51,607 nt of DNA from Actinomycetota bacterium (GCA_019639075.1 JAHBSO010000016.1:1-51607), one strand, 5' to 3'; positions 39,585 through 48,674 are shown, counted from the first letter of the stretch. Translations and numbers: made by a program. The notes: generated by a model from the letters alone, not told the origin.

Positions 39585-41528
39585 GTGGGGATCAGGGGGC
39601 GAGGTCGACAGGCGACCGAACGAGTCGGCAACCACCTCCCCGAGCGCGTCTACGTCCTGGCCCAGAGCACCGAGGGACTCAGCCTGGTCCTGCTCGACGT
39701 CGGCATCGTCTTCGGCGCCTGGAGCATCGCCGGTGCGGCGGCCAACTCGGCGCTGAACCGCACGATCGGCATCGCCCCGTTCCTCGGGTACGTGGCGGTC
39801 GCGACCGTCCTCCAGCTCGTCGTCCACCGCCTCGCCGGGATGTACGGCCCGGTGTGGCGCTACGCCTCGGTCGAGGAGGCGACGCGCGTGGTCAGCGGCG
39901 TGCTCGGCGGTGCCCTGCTCGCCACCCTCGGTCTCGGGGCGCTGCGGTTGGCGACCGGCACGTACTTCCCGCTCCTCACGGCGCCGCCGCTGGCCGCGCT
40001 GCTCTCGCTGCTCGCGTGCGGTGGGGTGCGCTTCCAGGCCCGTCTCTTCGCGCTGTCGCGCATCAGCGCCGCAGAGTCCGACGAGCGGCTCCGCGCCGTG
40101 ATCGTCGGCTCCGAGCGCGAGGCCGCGCCGCTGGCCAACGAGCTCCGCTCCACCGACACGGGTGACCTCGACGTGGTCGGCTTCGTGCTCAAGGACCCGT
40201 CGCTGCACGGTCGGTCGCTCCGGGGCATCCCGGTGCTGGGCACGATCGACTCCCTCGAGGAGGTGTGCCGCGAGCACCGGATCGAGCGGATCCTGATCAC
40301 CACCTCGCCCAACGAGCGCGACTCGCCGCAGATCCTTGAACGGGCGCTCGCCACCGACGCCCAGGTGAAGGTGCTCCCGGCGTCGTCGGACCGGGTGAAG
40401 GGGCCGCTCGTCAACAGCCTCCGCGACATCGACGTCACCGACCTCCTCGGGCGCCAGTCGGCCGTCGTCGACGGCGCCGGGATCGACGAGTACCTCCGTG
40501 GGGCGACGGTGCTCGTGACCGGTGCCGGTGGCTCGATCGGCAGCGAGATCGCCCGGCAGGTGCAGAGCTTCGGCCCCGCCAAGCTGATCGTGCTCGACCG
40601 TGACGAGACCCTGCTCTACGAGCTGATGTCGGGATCGTTGGCGGGCACCGGTGCCGAACCGGTGCTCGCCGACATCTGCGACGCGGTGTTCATCCAGCAG
40701 CTCTTCCGTCAGCACCGCCCCGACGTGGTGTTCCACGCCGCCGCCCAGAAGCACGTCCCGATCCTCGAGCACTTCCCGACCGAGGCCGTCCGGGTGAACG
40801 TCCTCGGCACCCTCACGGTGGCGCAGACGGCGGCCGACAGCGGTTGCCGCCGGTTCGTCCACGTCTCGACCGACAAGGCCGCCGACCCGTGCTCGGTGAT
40901 GGGCGCCACCAAGCGGGCGGCCGAGCAGGTCGTCTTCGAGATCGGCCGCCGCCACGACCTGCCGTTCGTCGCGGTGCGGTTCGGCAACGTGCTCGCCAGC
41001 CGGGGCAGCGTGGTGCCGACCTTCCTGCGTCAGATCCTCGACGGGGGTCCGGTGACGGTCACCAGCGCCGAGATGACCCGGTACTTCATGACGATCCCCG
41101 AGGCGGTGAGCCTCGTGCTCCAGGCCGGCTCGATGGCCGTCGACGACGGTCGCGTCTACCTGCTCGACATGGGCGATCCGGTGCCGATCCTCAGCCTGGC
41201 CCGCCAGATGATCCGACTGGCCGGGCTCCGACCCGACGAGGACATCGAGATCCGCATCACCGGCATCCGCCCTGGTGAGCGCCTCCACGAGCGCCTGCAC
41301 GACGATGCCGAGGTCGTCGAGCCCGCCGGTCACCCGTCGATCAGCGCGCTCGACCCGAAGGCCACCTGGGAGTGGAACGACCTGGCCAAGCAGCTCGAGG
41401 GCCTGCGCAGCGCGGTCCGCCAACGCGACGAGCTGCAGGTGCGCGGGCGCCTCGAGGACATGCTGCGTGCGGGCGGCGTCGACTGCTCGCTCCGCGAGGC
41501 CGAGAACCGGCCGGGCTGGACCACCTGA
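39585..41528 (+). CDS. PglF/FlaA1-family UDP-GlcNAc 4,6-dehydratase (membrane form)
   Basis: 647 residues from GTG 39585, chosen for GGAGG five bases upstream although the frame opens at 39444. Four N-terminal membrane helices (about 28-155; LVLLDVGIVFGAWSIAG, VLGGALLATLGLGAL), a CoA-binding-like Rossmann domain with AVIVGSEREA and GFVLKDP, then the SDR domain: VLVTGAGGSIGSEIARQ, VLADICD, FHAAAQKHVPILE, VSTDKAADPCSVMGATKRAAEQ (Thr-Asp-Lys and the Met-x3-Lys variant catalytic motifs) and RFGNVLASRGSVVPTF. This is the large membrane family that makes UDP-4-keto-6-deoxy-GlcNAc. With the PglE-, PglD- and PglC-like genes nearby it should start synthesis of a bacillosamine-type diacetamido sugar. 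Confidence 0.92.
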   Translation: MGIRGRGRQATERVGNHLPERVYVLAQSTEGLSLVLLDVGIVFGAWSIAGAAANSALNRTIGIAPFLGYVAVATVLQLVVHRLAGMYGPVWRYASVEEATRVVSGVLGGALLATLGLGALRLATGTYFPLLTAPPLAALLSLLACGGVRFQARLFALSRISAAESDERLRAVIVGSEREAAPLANELRSTDTGDLDVVGFVLKDPSLHGRSLRGIPVLGTIDSLEEVCREHRIERILITTSPNERDSPQILERALATDAQVKVLPASSDRVKGPLVNSLRDIDVTDLLGRQSAVVDGAGIDEYLRGATVLVTGAGGSIGSEIARQVQSFGPAKLIVLDRDETLLYELMSGSLAGTGAEPVLADICDAVFIQQLFRQHRPDVVFHAAAQKHVPILEHFPTEAVRVNVLGTLTVAQTAADSGCRRFVHVSTDKAADPCSVMGATKRAAEQVVFEIGRRHDLPFVAVRFGNVLASRGSVVPTFLRQILDGGPVTVTSAEMTRYFMTIPEAVSLVLQAGSMAVDDGRVYLLDMGDPVPILSLARQMIRLAGLRPDEDIEIRITGIRPGERLHERLHDDAEVVEPAGHPSISALDPKATWEWNDLAKQLEGLRSAVRQRDELQVRGRLEDMLRAGGVDCSLREAENRPGWTT

Positions 41529-41567
41529 GCGGCTCGAAGGAGGTCCGTGCGGGTGGACGGGGCTCGG

Positions 41568-41573
41568 TACCAT
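41568..41573 (+). promoter_or_regulatory. -10-like box before a GT4 gene
   Basis: TACCAT lies 32 bases before ATG 41606. A Shine-Dalgarno GAAGGA (41597-41602) lies in between, so this would be a leadered transcript. Confidence 0.35.
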
Positions 41574-41605
41574 GGCCGCTCGCCGACTCCGTGACTGAAG
41601 GACCC

Positions 41606-42805
41606 ATGACCGCTCAACCCGACGGCTCGCACCGCCCGAAGGTCCTCCACCTCACCACGTCGGACTCCAGCCTCGACCTCCTCCTGCGTCCGCAGCTCGA
41701 GGCGTTCCAGGCCGCGGGGTACGAGGTGATCACCGCCTCGGCGCCGGGCCGGTACGTCCACGCGGTCGAGGCCAGCGGCATCCGCCACATCCCGCTCCAG
41801 CACGCCACCCGGTCCATGGACCTCAAGCGCGACGCGGCCATGGTCCGCGAGCTCTACCGCACGCTGCGTCGCGAGCGCCCGGACATCGTGCACACCCACA
41901 ACCCCAAGCCCGGCTGGTTCGGTCGGGTGGTGTCGCAGGCGGCGCGGGTCCCGGTGGTCCTCAACACGGTCCACGGGCTCTACGCCACCGAGAGCGATCC
42001 TCGCTACAAGCGCTACCTCGTGTACACGTTGGAGCGCATCGCCGCCGCCTTCTCGGCGCTGGAGCTGGTGCAGTCCGCCGAGGACGTCGACGTGCTGCGC
42101 AAGCTGCGGGTCCCCGAGGAGCGGCTCGTCAACCTCGGCAACGGCATCGACCTCGAGCGCTTCGACGTGCCGACCCCCGAGGAGCGCAAGGCCGCCCGGG
42201 CCGCGCTCGGCATCGCGGACGACGAGATCGCGGTCGGCGTCGTCGGTCGCCTGGTCTGGGAGAAGGGCCTGCGCGAGGTGTTCGAGGCGTCCCGGAGGCT
42301 GCCGACGCGGGTCCCGGGGATCCGCTTCCTCGTGGCCGGCCCGCTGGACCCCGAGAAGGCCGACGGCCTGCTCGGGCCCGACCTCGACGACATCATGGCG
42401 CAGTCCGGCGTCGAGTTCCTCGGCGAGCGCATCGACATCGAGGCCGTCTACGACGCGCTCGACATCTACCTGCTCGCCTCCCATCGAGAGGGCTTTCCCC
42501 GTTCGGCGATGGAGGCTGCGGCCACCGGGGTGCCGGTCGTCGCCAGCAACATCCGGGGTTGTCGCCAGGTGGTCGACGACGGCGTCACCGGCTACCTGTT
42601 CGGCGTCGGCCGGGTCGGCGAGCTGTGCGACGCGGTCGCGAAGCTGGCCGAGGACCCGGAGCGCCGCCACAAGATGAGCGAGGCGGCCCGACGCAAGGCG
42701 GAGGCCGACTTCGACCAGGAGCACGTCATCAAGATCGTCCTGGACGCCTACGAGCGGCTGCTGGCCGAGCGGGGCATCGCCCCGGCGGAGCCTCCGGCCG
42801 GCTGA
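41606..42805 (+). CDS. GT4-family glycosyltransferase, PglA-like
   Basis: 399 residues from ATG 41606 (GAAGGA upstream). GT-B fold: PKVLHLTTSDSSLDLLLRPQLEAF, DIVHTHNPKPGWFGR, LNTVHGLYA, then NLGNGIDLERFDVP, AVGVVGRLVWEKGLREVFEA, VEFLGERIDIEAVYDALDIYLLAS and HREGFPRSAMEAAATGVPVVAS with Glu-x7-Glu. Such enzymes often add the second sugar to the lipid-linked initiating sugar; its place between the PglF-like and PglE/PglC-like genes supports that, but the donor is not deducible. It converges on the aminotransferase gene with a strong hairpin between. Confidence 0.88.
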   Translation: MTAQPDGSHRPKVLHLTTSDSSLDLLLRPQLEAFQAAGYEVITASAPGRYVHAVEASGIRHIPLQHATRSMDLKRDAAMVRELYRTLRRERPDIVHTHNPKPGWFGRVVSQAARVPVVLNTVHGLYATESDPRYKRYLVYTLERIAAAFSALELVQSAEDVDVLRKLRVPEERLVNLGNGIDLERFDVPTPEERKAARAALGIADDEIAVGVVGRLVWEKGLREVFEASRRLPTRVPGIRFLVAGPLDPEKADGLLGPDLDDIMAQSGVEFLGERIDIEAVYDALDIYLLASHREGFPRSAMEAAATGVPVVASNIRGCRQVVDDGVTGYLFGVGRVGELCDAVAKLAEDPERRHKMSEAARRKAEADFDQEHVIKIVLDAYERLLAERGIAPAEPPAG

Positions 42806-42818
42806 GGTCGCTCAGCCG
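42799..42818. terminator. Hairpin between convergent genes
   Basis: CGGCTGAG (42799-42806) and CTCAGCCG (42811-42818) form a perfect 8-bp stem with tetraloop GTCG. The stop codons of both convergent genes lie in the arms. A compact candidate bidirectional terminator without a T-tract. Confidence 0.5.
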
Positions 42819-43960
42819 ACGCCGGCGGCGATCGCGGCGGCGATGTCGGCGAGGTCGGCGGCGCTCAGACGGCTGTGGAAGGGGACCGACACCGCCCGGT
42901 CGTACACGTCCTCGGTCACCGGGAGGACCGGGTCGGGGAGGTGCGAGTAGATGGGCTGGTGGTGGATCGGCGGGAAGTAGCGCCGGTGCTCGATCCGAGC
43001 CTCGTCGAGCGCCGCGGCGACCGCGTCGCGGCGGGTCGCGTCGACCAGCACCGTGTAGATGAGGTACGGGTGGTCCCGGTCCTCGGCGGCGACCGGTGCG
43101 ACGACGCCCGGCAGGTTGGCGAGCAGCTCGCCGAGGATCACGGCGTTGGCCCGCTTGGTGGCCAGGATCGCGTCGAGCCGACCGAGCTGGACGACGCCCA
43201 TCGCCGCCTGGAGCTCGGTGAGCCGCCAGTTGTAGCCGAGGATCTCGTGGTGGTACTGCTGCGACATGCCGTGGTTGCGCAGCAGGCGCAGGCGCTGGGC
43301 CGTGGCCTCGTCGTTCGTCGTGATGATCGCGCCCTCGCCGGTGGTGATGTTCTTCGTCGGCGTGAAGCTGAACATCGCGCTGTCGCCCCAGGACCCGACG
43401 GGGCGATCCCGGTAGGTGGCCCCGTGGGCCTGCGCGGCGTCCTCCAGGAGGGCGATGCCGGCGTCGTCGGCCAGGCGGCGCAGCGCGGCGAGGTCGGCGG
43501 CCTGACCGGCGTAGTGCACCGGGACGACGGCACGGGTGCGGTCGGTGATGCGCCGGGCGACGTCGGCCGGGTCGAGGGTGAAGGTGTCCGGGAGGATGTC
43601 GGCGAAGACGGGCGTGGCCCCGACGTGGCTCACCGCGGTGGCGGTGCCGATGAAGGTGAGGGCCGGCACGATCACCTCGTCGCCGGGGCCGATGCCGGCC
43701 GCCAGGTACATGGCGGCGAGGCCGACGGTCCCGTTGGCCACGGCGACCGCGAACTCGGTCCCGTGGCGCTCGGCCATGGCCGCCTCGAACCGGCGGGTGG
43801 CGGGACCGTTGGTGAGGATGCCGGAGGCGAGGACGTCGCGCATGGCCTCGACCTCCTCCTCGCCCGTGACCGGTGACGCGAGGCGGATCCGGGGCTCGGG
43901 CCGGGCCGGACCCGCGCCGGCCGAGGCCAGTGGGTCGTAGCGGTCGGTGGCCTCGGTCAT
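42812..43960 (-). CDS. PglE-like UDP-4-amino-sugar aminotransferase (DegT family)
   Basis: 382 residues from ATG 43960 (GAGGAG upstream; ATGA overlap with the PGT gene stop). DegT/DnrJ fold: IRLASPVTGEEEVEAM, SGILTNGPATRRFE, ANGTVGLAAMYLAAGI, VPALTFIGTATAVSHVG, VHYAGQAADL, LEDAAQAHGATY (PLP-binding Asp), SFTPTKNITTGEGA (Schiff-base Lys) and YNWRLTELQAAMG. It resembles the PglE/ArnB branch more than the WecE-like protein at 11305. Expected to convert UDP-4-keto-6-deoxy-GlcNAc to the 4-amino sugar with glutamate. The full operon on this strand runs from the acyl-CoA synthetase through the PGT to this gene. Confidence 0.88.
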   Translation of the reverse strand: MTEATDRYDPLASAGAGPARPEPRIRLASPVTGEEEVEAMRDVLASGILTNGPATRRFEAAMAERHGTEFAVAVANGTVGLAAMYLAAGIGPGDEVIVPALTFIGTATAVSHVGATPVFADILPDTFTLDPADVARRITDRTRAVVPVHYAGQAADLAALRRLADDAGIALLEDAAQAHGATYRDRPVGSWGDSAMFSFTPTKNITTGEGAIITTNDEATAQRLRLLRNHGMSQQYHHEILGYNWRLTELQAAMGVVQLGRLDAILATKRANAVILGELLANLPGVVAPVAAEDRDHPYLIYTVLVDATRRDAVAAALDEARIEHRRYFPPIHHQPIYSHLPDPVLPVTEDVYDRAVSVPFHSRLSAADLADIAAAIAAGVG

Positions 43961-44565
43961 GCGTCGGCTCCTCGGAACTCGGGCATCGTGGCGTGGCCCT
44001 CGGCGGAGATGCCGTCCCGGCGGAGGACCGACCACACGGTGCGCACGATGATGGTCACGTCGCCGAAGAACGACCACGTGTCGACGTAGCGGACGTCGAG
44101 CTCGAAGCGCTCCTCCCAGTCGAGCGCGTTCCGCCCCTCGACCTGGGCGAGACCCGTGAGGCCGGGCCGGACCTCGTGGCGCCGGGCCTGCCGGGGCGAG
44201 TACAGGGGCAGGTAGCGGGTGAGCAGCGGACGGGGACCGACGAGGCTCATGTCGCCCCGCAGCACGTTCCACAGCTCGGGCAGCTCGTCGAGGCTGGTCG
44301 AGCGGAGGAAGCGGCCGAGGTCGGTCAGGCGCTCCTCGTCGTCGCCCTCGCCGTGGCGCATGGTGCGGAACTTGATCAGGTCGAACGGTCGGGCGTCGCG
44401 GCCGGGTCGGGTCTGACGGAACAGCACCGGGGTGCCGACGTCGCGCCGGACGAGCGCGGCGAGGATCGCCATCGGCACCGCGGCGACCGCCAGGCTGACC
44501 GCCGAGGCCACGATGTCGACCGAGCGCTTCAGCGCCCGGGCACCGATGGAGTGCTTCCGGGTCAC
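43957..44565 (-). CDS. PglC-like phosphoglycosyl transferase (bacterial sugar transferase)
   Basis: 202 residues from GTG 44565, overlapping the acyl-CoA synthetase stop. A single N-terminal re-entrant hydrophobic segment (about 15-38: [23 protein letters not shown]), then [54 protein letters not shown] (catalytic-type Asp-Glu pair), [33 protein letters not shown]. This short monotopic form matches PglC/WecP-type enzymes, which move a sugar phosphate from UDP-diacetamido sugar to undecaprenyl phosphate and so start each repeat unit. It lies beside the PglE-like gene and 1.7 kb from the PglD-like gene. Confidence 0.93.
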   Translation of the reverse strand: MTRKHSIGARALKRSVDIVASAVSLAVAAVPMAILAALVRRDVGTPVLFRQTRPGRDARPFDLIKFRTMRHGEGDDEERLTDLGRFLRSTSLDELPELWNVLRGDMSLVGPRPLLTRYLPLYSPRQARRHEVRPGLTGLAQVEGRNALDWEERFELDVRYVDTWSFFGDVTIIVRTVWSVLRRDGISAEGHATMPEFRGADA

Positions 44566-46181
44566 GAGGCGGTGCCGAGGGTGTCCTCGGCGTAGGTGCG
44601 GAGGCGCTTGTAGTCGACCTTGCCGTTGGGGGCGCGTCCGACCGTGTCGATGGCGAGGACCCGTTTGGGGGCCTTGAACGAGGCGAGGTGCTCCTTGACG
44701 TGGGCGATCACGTCGCCCTCGTCGAGCTCGGCGCCGGGGGCCAGCTCGACCAGGGCGGTGATGGCCTCACCGAACTTCTCGTCGGGTACGCCGACCGCGA
44801 CGGCGTCGTGGACGAGGGGGTGGGTCTTGAGGACCTCCTCGACCTCCTCGGGGAACACCTTCTCGCCGCCGGTGTTGATGCACACCGAACCTCGCCCGAG
44901 GAGGGTGATCGTGCCGTCGGCCTCGACGGTCGCGAAGTCGCCGGGGACCGAGTATCGGCGGCCCTCGACGGTGATGAAGGTGGCTGCGGACTTGTCGGGG
45001 TCCTTGTAGTACCCGATCGGCTGGTGGCCGCCGACGGCGACCTTGCCGACCTGGCCCGACCCCGGCTCGACCTCGTGGAGGTCGTCGTCGAACACCTTGG
45101 TGTTGGCGCCGATCGAGAACTCCGCGGTGTGCGGGTCGACGCCGGCGGCCGAGATCGACTGGCCCATGCCGACCGCCTCCGACGAGCTGAAGGCGTCGAC
45201 GATCATCAGGTGGGGGAGGTGGCTGAGCAGCCCCTGCTTGCTGGCCTCGGAGAACATGACGCCGGACGACGAGATCAGGAAGAGGCTCGACAGGTCCCAG
45301 CGGTCCGGTTCGGCGTCGAGGGCCCGCAGCATCGGCTTGGCGAACGCGTCGCCCACGATCGCGGTGGTCATCCCCTGGTGCTGCTGGATGGTGTCGAACA
45401 GCTCGTCGATGTCGAGGTGGCGGGCGGTGAGCGTGATGACGCAACCGCCGCTCGACAGCGCGATGAGCTGGGTCATGCAGCCGGTGCCGTGCATGAGGGG
45501 GCAGGCCGGCACGCTCTTCGGGCCCGGCGCGGTGACCAGCTCGCGGGTGACGTCGTAGTCGACCGGGTCCTGCGCGTAGCGGCCGTTGGCGCCGAGGGCG
45601 ACGATGTTGCGGATGTTGTCGTCCTGGCGCCACATGACGCCCTTGGGCATGCCCGTGGTACCGCCGGTGTAGAGCATGTACAGGTGGTCGCCGTCGCGAC
45701 CCCACGGGGCCTCGACCCGATCGGGGTGCGACGTCGCCGCGTCGTCGTAGGGCTGGGCCCACTCGGGGCAGGGGCCGCTGCCGTCGTCGACCCACAACCA
45801 GGTGCGGACGCGGGGCACGCGGTCGCGGATGCGTTCGATGTGGTCGGTGAACGAGCCGTGGAAGACCACCGCGACCGCATCGGCGTTGTCCCAGAGGTAC
45901 ACCAGCTCGTCGTCCGCGTAGCGGTAGTTGGTGTTCACCGGGACGAGCCCGGCCTTGAAGGTCGCGTACATCGTCTCCATGTACGCGGGGTCGTTGTAGA
46001 GGTACAGGGCGACCTTGTCCTGCTCCACCGCGCCGGCGTCGAGCAGGGTGCGGGCGATGCCGTTGGCCCGCTGGTCGAACTCACGCCAGGAGTAGGTGCG
46101 GTCCCCGTGGATCTGCGCGGGGGCGTCGGGGATCTGGTCGGCGACGACCTCCCAGATCTCGGCGTAGTTCCAACCCGGCAT
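44562..46181 (-). CDS. Acyl-CoA synthetase (AMP-binding, FadD-like)
   Basis: 539 residues from ATG 46181, with GAAGGGA five bases upstream and a -10-like TACACT at 46219-46214. ANL superfamily: TYSWREFDQRANGIARTLL, the P-loop LYTGGTTGMPKGVMWR (near 190), FSSSEAVGMGQS, YSVPGDFATVEADGTITLLGRG, CINTGGEKVFPEEVEEVL and the C-terminal Lys in GRAPNGKVDYKRLR. All adenylation motifs are intact. It resembles actinobacterial FadD enzymes activating fatty or sterol-type acids with ATP and CoA. It is the first gene of an operon whose next genes are the phosphoglycosyl transferase and the aminotransferase, which is unusual; it may supply an acyl-CoA for glycan or lipid acylation. Confidence 0.9.
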   Translation of the reverse strand: MPGWNYAEIWEVVADQIPDAPAQIHGDRTYSWREFDQRANGIARTLLDAGAVEQDKVALYLYNDPAYMETMYATFKAGLVPVNTNYRYADDELVYLWDNADAVAVVFHGSFTDHIERIRDRVPRVRTWLWVDDGSGPCPEWAQPYDDAATSHPDRVEAPWGRDGDHLYMLYTGGTTGMPKGVMWRQDDNIRNIVALGANGRYAQDPVDYDVTRELVTAPGPKSVPACPLMHGTGCMTQLIALSSGGCVITLTARHLDIDELFDTIQQHQGMTTAIVGDAFAKPMLRALDAEPDRWDLSSLFLISSSGVMFSEASKQGLLSHLPHLMIVDAFSSSEAVGMGQSISAAGVDPHTAEFSIGANTKVFDDDLHEVEPGSGQVGKVAVGGHQPIGYYKDPDKSAATFITVEGRRYSVPGDFATVEADGTITLLGRGSVCINTGGEKVFPEEVEEVLKTHPLVHDAVAVGVPDEKFGEAITALVELAPGAELDEGDVIAHVKEHLASFKAPKRVLAIDTVGRAPNGKVDYKRLRTYAEDTLGTAS

Positions 46182-46263
46182 CGTGGTCCCTTCGATCGGC
46201 TGACGGCCGACCGAGTGTAGGAGGCCCGGGAGGGGTGCACCGTCGGTCCTATGCTCCACCGCC
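46182..46263. promoter_or_regulatory. Divergent promoter region, acyl-CoA synthetase / PglD-like
   Basis: Minus strand: TACACT (46219-46214). Plus strand: TATGCT (46250-46255) eight bases before ATG 46264, so that transcript is nearly leaderless. Confidence 0.4.
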
Positions 46264-46914
46264 ATGACCACCCCGACGCGCCCGGAACCGCTGGTGATCC
46301 TCGGTGCCGGGGGTCACGGGCGCGAGGTGCTCGACCTGGTCGAGGCGGTGAACGGGACCGAGCCCCGCTACCGCGTCGTCGGCTTCGTCGACGACGACCC
46401 GCAGCAACCGGAGCTGGCCCTGGCGCGGGGCGTCCCCCTGCTCGACGGCTTCGACGATCCGCGGGCCGAGGGCGCGGCGTTCGTGGCGGGGGTGGGTTCG
46501 CCCGAGGGCCGACGGGCCCTCGTGGGCCGGGCCGAGGCGATGGGGCTGCGTCCGGTGTCGCTGCGCCACCCGACGACGGTGTCGGGATCGGTCAACCGCG
46601 AAGGAGAGGGGCTGCTGGTCTTCGCCCTCGCCAGCTACACCACGAACGTCACCTTCGGCCGCCACGTCCACGTGAACCGCACGGCCACCATCGGCCACGA
46701 CTGCGTCCTCGGCGACTTCTGCAGCCTGCACCCGGGCGCGGTGCTCTCCGGCGACGTGCACCTGGGAGAGGCGGTCACGATCGGCACCGGAGCGACGGTG
46801 ATCCAGGGGGTGCGCATCGGGGCCGGGACCTTCGTCGGGGCCGGTGCCGCCGTCGTGCGGGACCTGCCGCCCGGGGTGGTCGCCGTCGGCGTGCCGGCCC
46901 GGCCGCTCACCTGA
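46264..46914 (+). CDS. PglD/NeuD-like sugar O- or N-acetyltransferase
   Basis: 216 residues from ATG 46264. The N-terminal Rossmann-like domain (PLVILGAGGHGREVLDLVEA, RVVGFVDDDP, LLDGFDDP) binds the nucleotide sugar; the C-terminal left-handed beta-helix of hexapeptide repeats (TIGHDCVLGDFCSLHPGAVL, TIGTGATVIQGVRIG) ends with VVAVGVPARPLT. The His in TIGHD corresponds to the catalytic His of this family. Acetyl-CoA-dependent N-acetylation of the UDP-4-amino sugar made by the PglE-like enzyme is the likely reaction, completing a bacillosamine-type precursor. Divergent from the acyl-CoA synthetase gene and convergent with the Wzz/kinase gene. Confidence 0.88.
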   Translation: MTTPTRPEPLVILGAGGHGREVLDLVEAVNGTEPRYRVVGFVDDDPQQPELALARGVPLLDGFDDPRAEGAAFVAGVGSPEGRRALVGRAEAMGLRPVSLRHPTTVSGSVNREGEGLLVFALASYTTNVTFGRHVHVNRTATIGHDCVLGDFCSLHPGAVLSGDVHLGEAVTIGTGATVIQGVRIGAGTFVGAGAAVVRDLPPGVVAVGVPARPLT

Positions 46915-46947
46915 TCGCGCGGATCCCGTGGGCGACCGTGCGGTGGT

Positions 46948-48558
46948 TCAGTAGCCGTAGCCGTAGGAGTCGGCGTACATCTCCTGCTGCGCCATGCCGT
47001 TGAGGACGATGCCCTCGAGCGGCGCGTCGACCTGATCGAGCATCTCCAGGCTGCGCGCCAGGGCCCGCTTGGTGGTGGAGTTGGCCGCGACCACGAGGAT
47101 CGTCGAGTCGACGTACCGGGCGAGGACCGTGGCGTCGGCGACGGGCAGCAGCGGCGGCGAGTCGACGATGACCAGGTCGGTCGGTTGGGTCATCGACTTC
47201 AGGAGCTCCTGCGCCGCCTTCGTGCTCAGCAGCTCGGAGGGGTTGGGTGGCGGCGGGCCGGAGGTCATCACGAGCAGGTTCGGCGAGTTCGTGGGGCGTT
47301 GGAGCGCCTCGGTCGCCGAGCATTCGCCGAGCAGGATCGAGGTGAAGCCCCGCTCGTTGTCGAGCCCGAAGAACTCGTGCAGCCGGGGTCGTCGGAGGTC
47401 GCAGTCGACCAGGATGACCCGGCGATCGGCCCGGGCCACGACGACGGCCAGGTTCGCCGCGGTCGTCGTCTTCCCCTCGCCGGCGTTCGAGCTCGTGAGC
47501 TGCACGAGGCTGATCTTGTGGTCGAGCGCCGTGAAGTCGAGCGCGGTGCGCAGCCCGCGGTACGCCTCGGACGCGGCGCCGCGCGGGTGGGTGACGGACT
47601 CGAGCAGCGTGTCGCTGGGGTCCTTCCACTCGGGCACCTTGGGCACCAGGCTGAGGACGGTGATCCCACCGGTGGCCTCGTCGAGCTCGTCCTTCGAGGC
47701 GATGGTGTCGTCGAAGTAGGCGCGACCGAAGGCGAGGGCACCCCCGAGGAGGAGGCCGGTGGCCAACGCGATCACGGCGTTGAGCACCGGCCGCGGGTAC
47801 ACCGGCGCGTCGGGCGGCACGGCCTGGCCGATCGTGTAGGCGCCGCGGGACTGGTTCTCGGCCAGGGCGGAGCGGAGCTGGTCCCCCCGGGTCCGCATCG
47901 AGGCGAGCTGGGTGGCGATCGTCCCGTGCTCGAGCTCGTCGTCCACCTGCAGCTTCTCGAACTGCAGCTCGAGCCGCTTGCGCTCGTCGGTCTCCGCCTT
48001 GATCTGCTGGGCGAGGTCGTCGGACTTCAGCTGGGCCTCGGCGAGCTGTTCGGACAGGTCCTGGCTCTGGGACTCGATGTTGGCGATCGACGCCTGGAGC
48101 TCGGTCTTGGTCGTCTCCCGTCGGATCGCCACGGCCGTCGTGACGAAGTCGTTCGCGAGCTTCGCCGCCTCGTCGGGGTCGTCCGCGGTGGCGGTGACGG
48201 TGATGATCGCCGACTTGTCGGGATCGGTCGACGACAGCTCGACCTCGGGCAGGTAGCCGAGCTCCTTCTTGATCGCGTCCTCCATCTTCTGGCCCCTGAG
48301 GATCCGCATCTCGACCGCGGGCGTCCGGTCGACCGGGAGCTGGGAGATGTAGGTGGTGTCCAGGGTGGCCGCGCCGGCACCGGGCGCGAGCAGGATGCTC
48401 GCCTCGGCCTCGTACCGCTTCGGCTGGGTGTAGGAGAAGATCAGGGACCCGCCGACGGCCAGGAGGACGATGATCGCGATGAGGCCCTTGCTGCGGCCCA
48501 GGATGCGCAGGTACCTGCGAAGTTCCTGGTCGGGTCGCTTCGGAGGGCCATCTGCCAT
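46948..48558 (-). CDS. Wzz/BY-kinase fusion: polysaccharide copolymerase with tyrosine-kinase domain
   Basis: 536 residues from ATG 48558. N-terminal Wzz domain with the first membrane helix (about 25-45, IAIIVLLAVGGSLIFSY), an outer domain with a coiled coil rich in Glu, Gln and Lys (about 150-215), a Pro-rich VPPDAPVYPRPV and the second helix (about 248-270). The cytoplasmic BY-kinase follows: Walker A SNAGEGKTTTAAN (near 355), Walker A-prime VILVDCDLRRP, Walker B LVIVDSPPLLP, and a short Tyr tail YADSYGYGY for autophosphorylation. All kinase motifs are complete. It regulates chain length and export of the polymer made by the adjacent Wzy-like protein. A -10-like TACCAT lies at 48573-48568. 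Confidence 0.93.
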   Translation of the reverse strand: MADGPPKRPDQELRRYLRILGRSKGLIAIIVLLAVGGSLIFSYTQPKRYEAEASILLAPGAGAATLDTTYISQLPVDRTPAVEMRILRGQKMEDAIKKELGYLPEVELSSTDPDKSAIITVTATADDPDEAAKLANDFVTTAVAIRRETTKTELQASIANIESQSQDLSEQLAEAQLKSDDLAQQIKAETDERKRLELQFEKLQVDDELEHGTIATQLASMRTRGDQLRSALAENQSRGAYTIGQAVPPDAPVYPRPVLNAVIALATGLLLGGALAFGRAYFDDTIASKDELDEATGGITVLSLVPKVPEWKDPSDTLLESVTHPRGAASEAYRGLRTALDFTALDHKISLVQLTSSNAGEGKTTTAANLAVVVARADRRVILVDCDLRRPRLHEFFGLDNERGFTSILLGECSATEALQRPTNSPNLLVMTSGPPPPNPSELLSTKAAQELLKSMTQPTDLVIVDSPPLLPVADATVLARYVDSTILVVAANSTTKRALARSLEMLDQVDAPLEGIVLNGMAQQEMYADSYGYGY

Positions 48559-48674
48559 AGTGGGGAGATGGTAGTCGACGCAGCTCGCGCCAAAGGTGAC
48601 GCGGCGGCCGCTTCCGCGGGGTCGGCGAGCCGTTTCCGGGCGGGTGATCCGCGGGCCCTCGGCGGCCCCACCTG
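48559..48674. promoter_or_regulatory. Divergent region between Wzz/kinase and Wzy-like genes
   Basis: Minus strand: TACCAT (48573-48568), nine bases before ATG 48558, a nearly leaderless layout. I see no good Shine-Dalgarno or -10 box for the plus-strand gene at 48675. Confidence 0.35.

Noticed and set aside
41572..41598. Short upstream reading frame (8 codons) before the 41606 glycosyltransferase
   Set aside because: Its start overlaps the likely -10 box and so would not be transcribed; probably chance.
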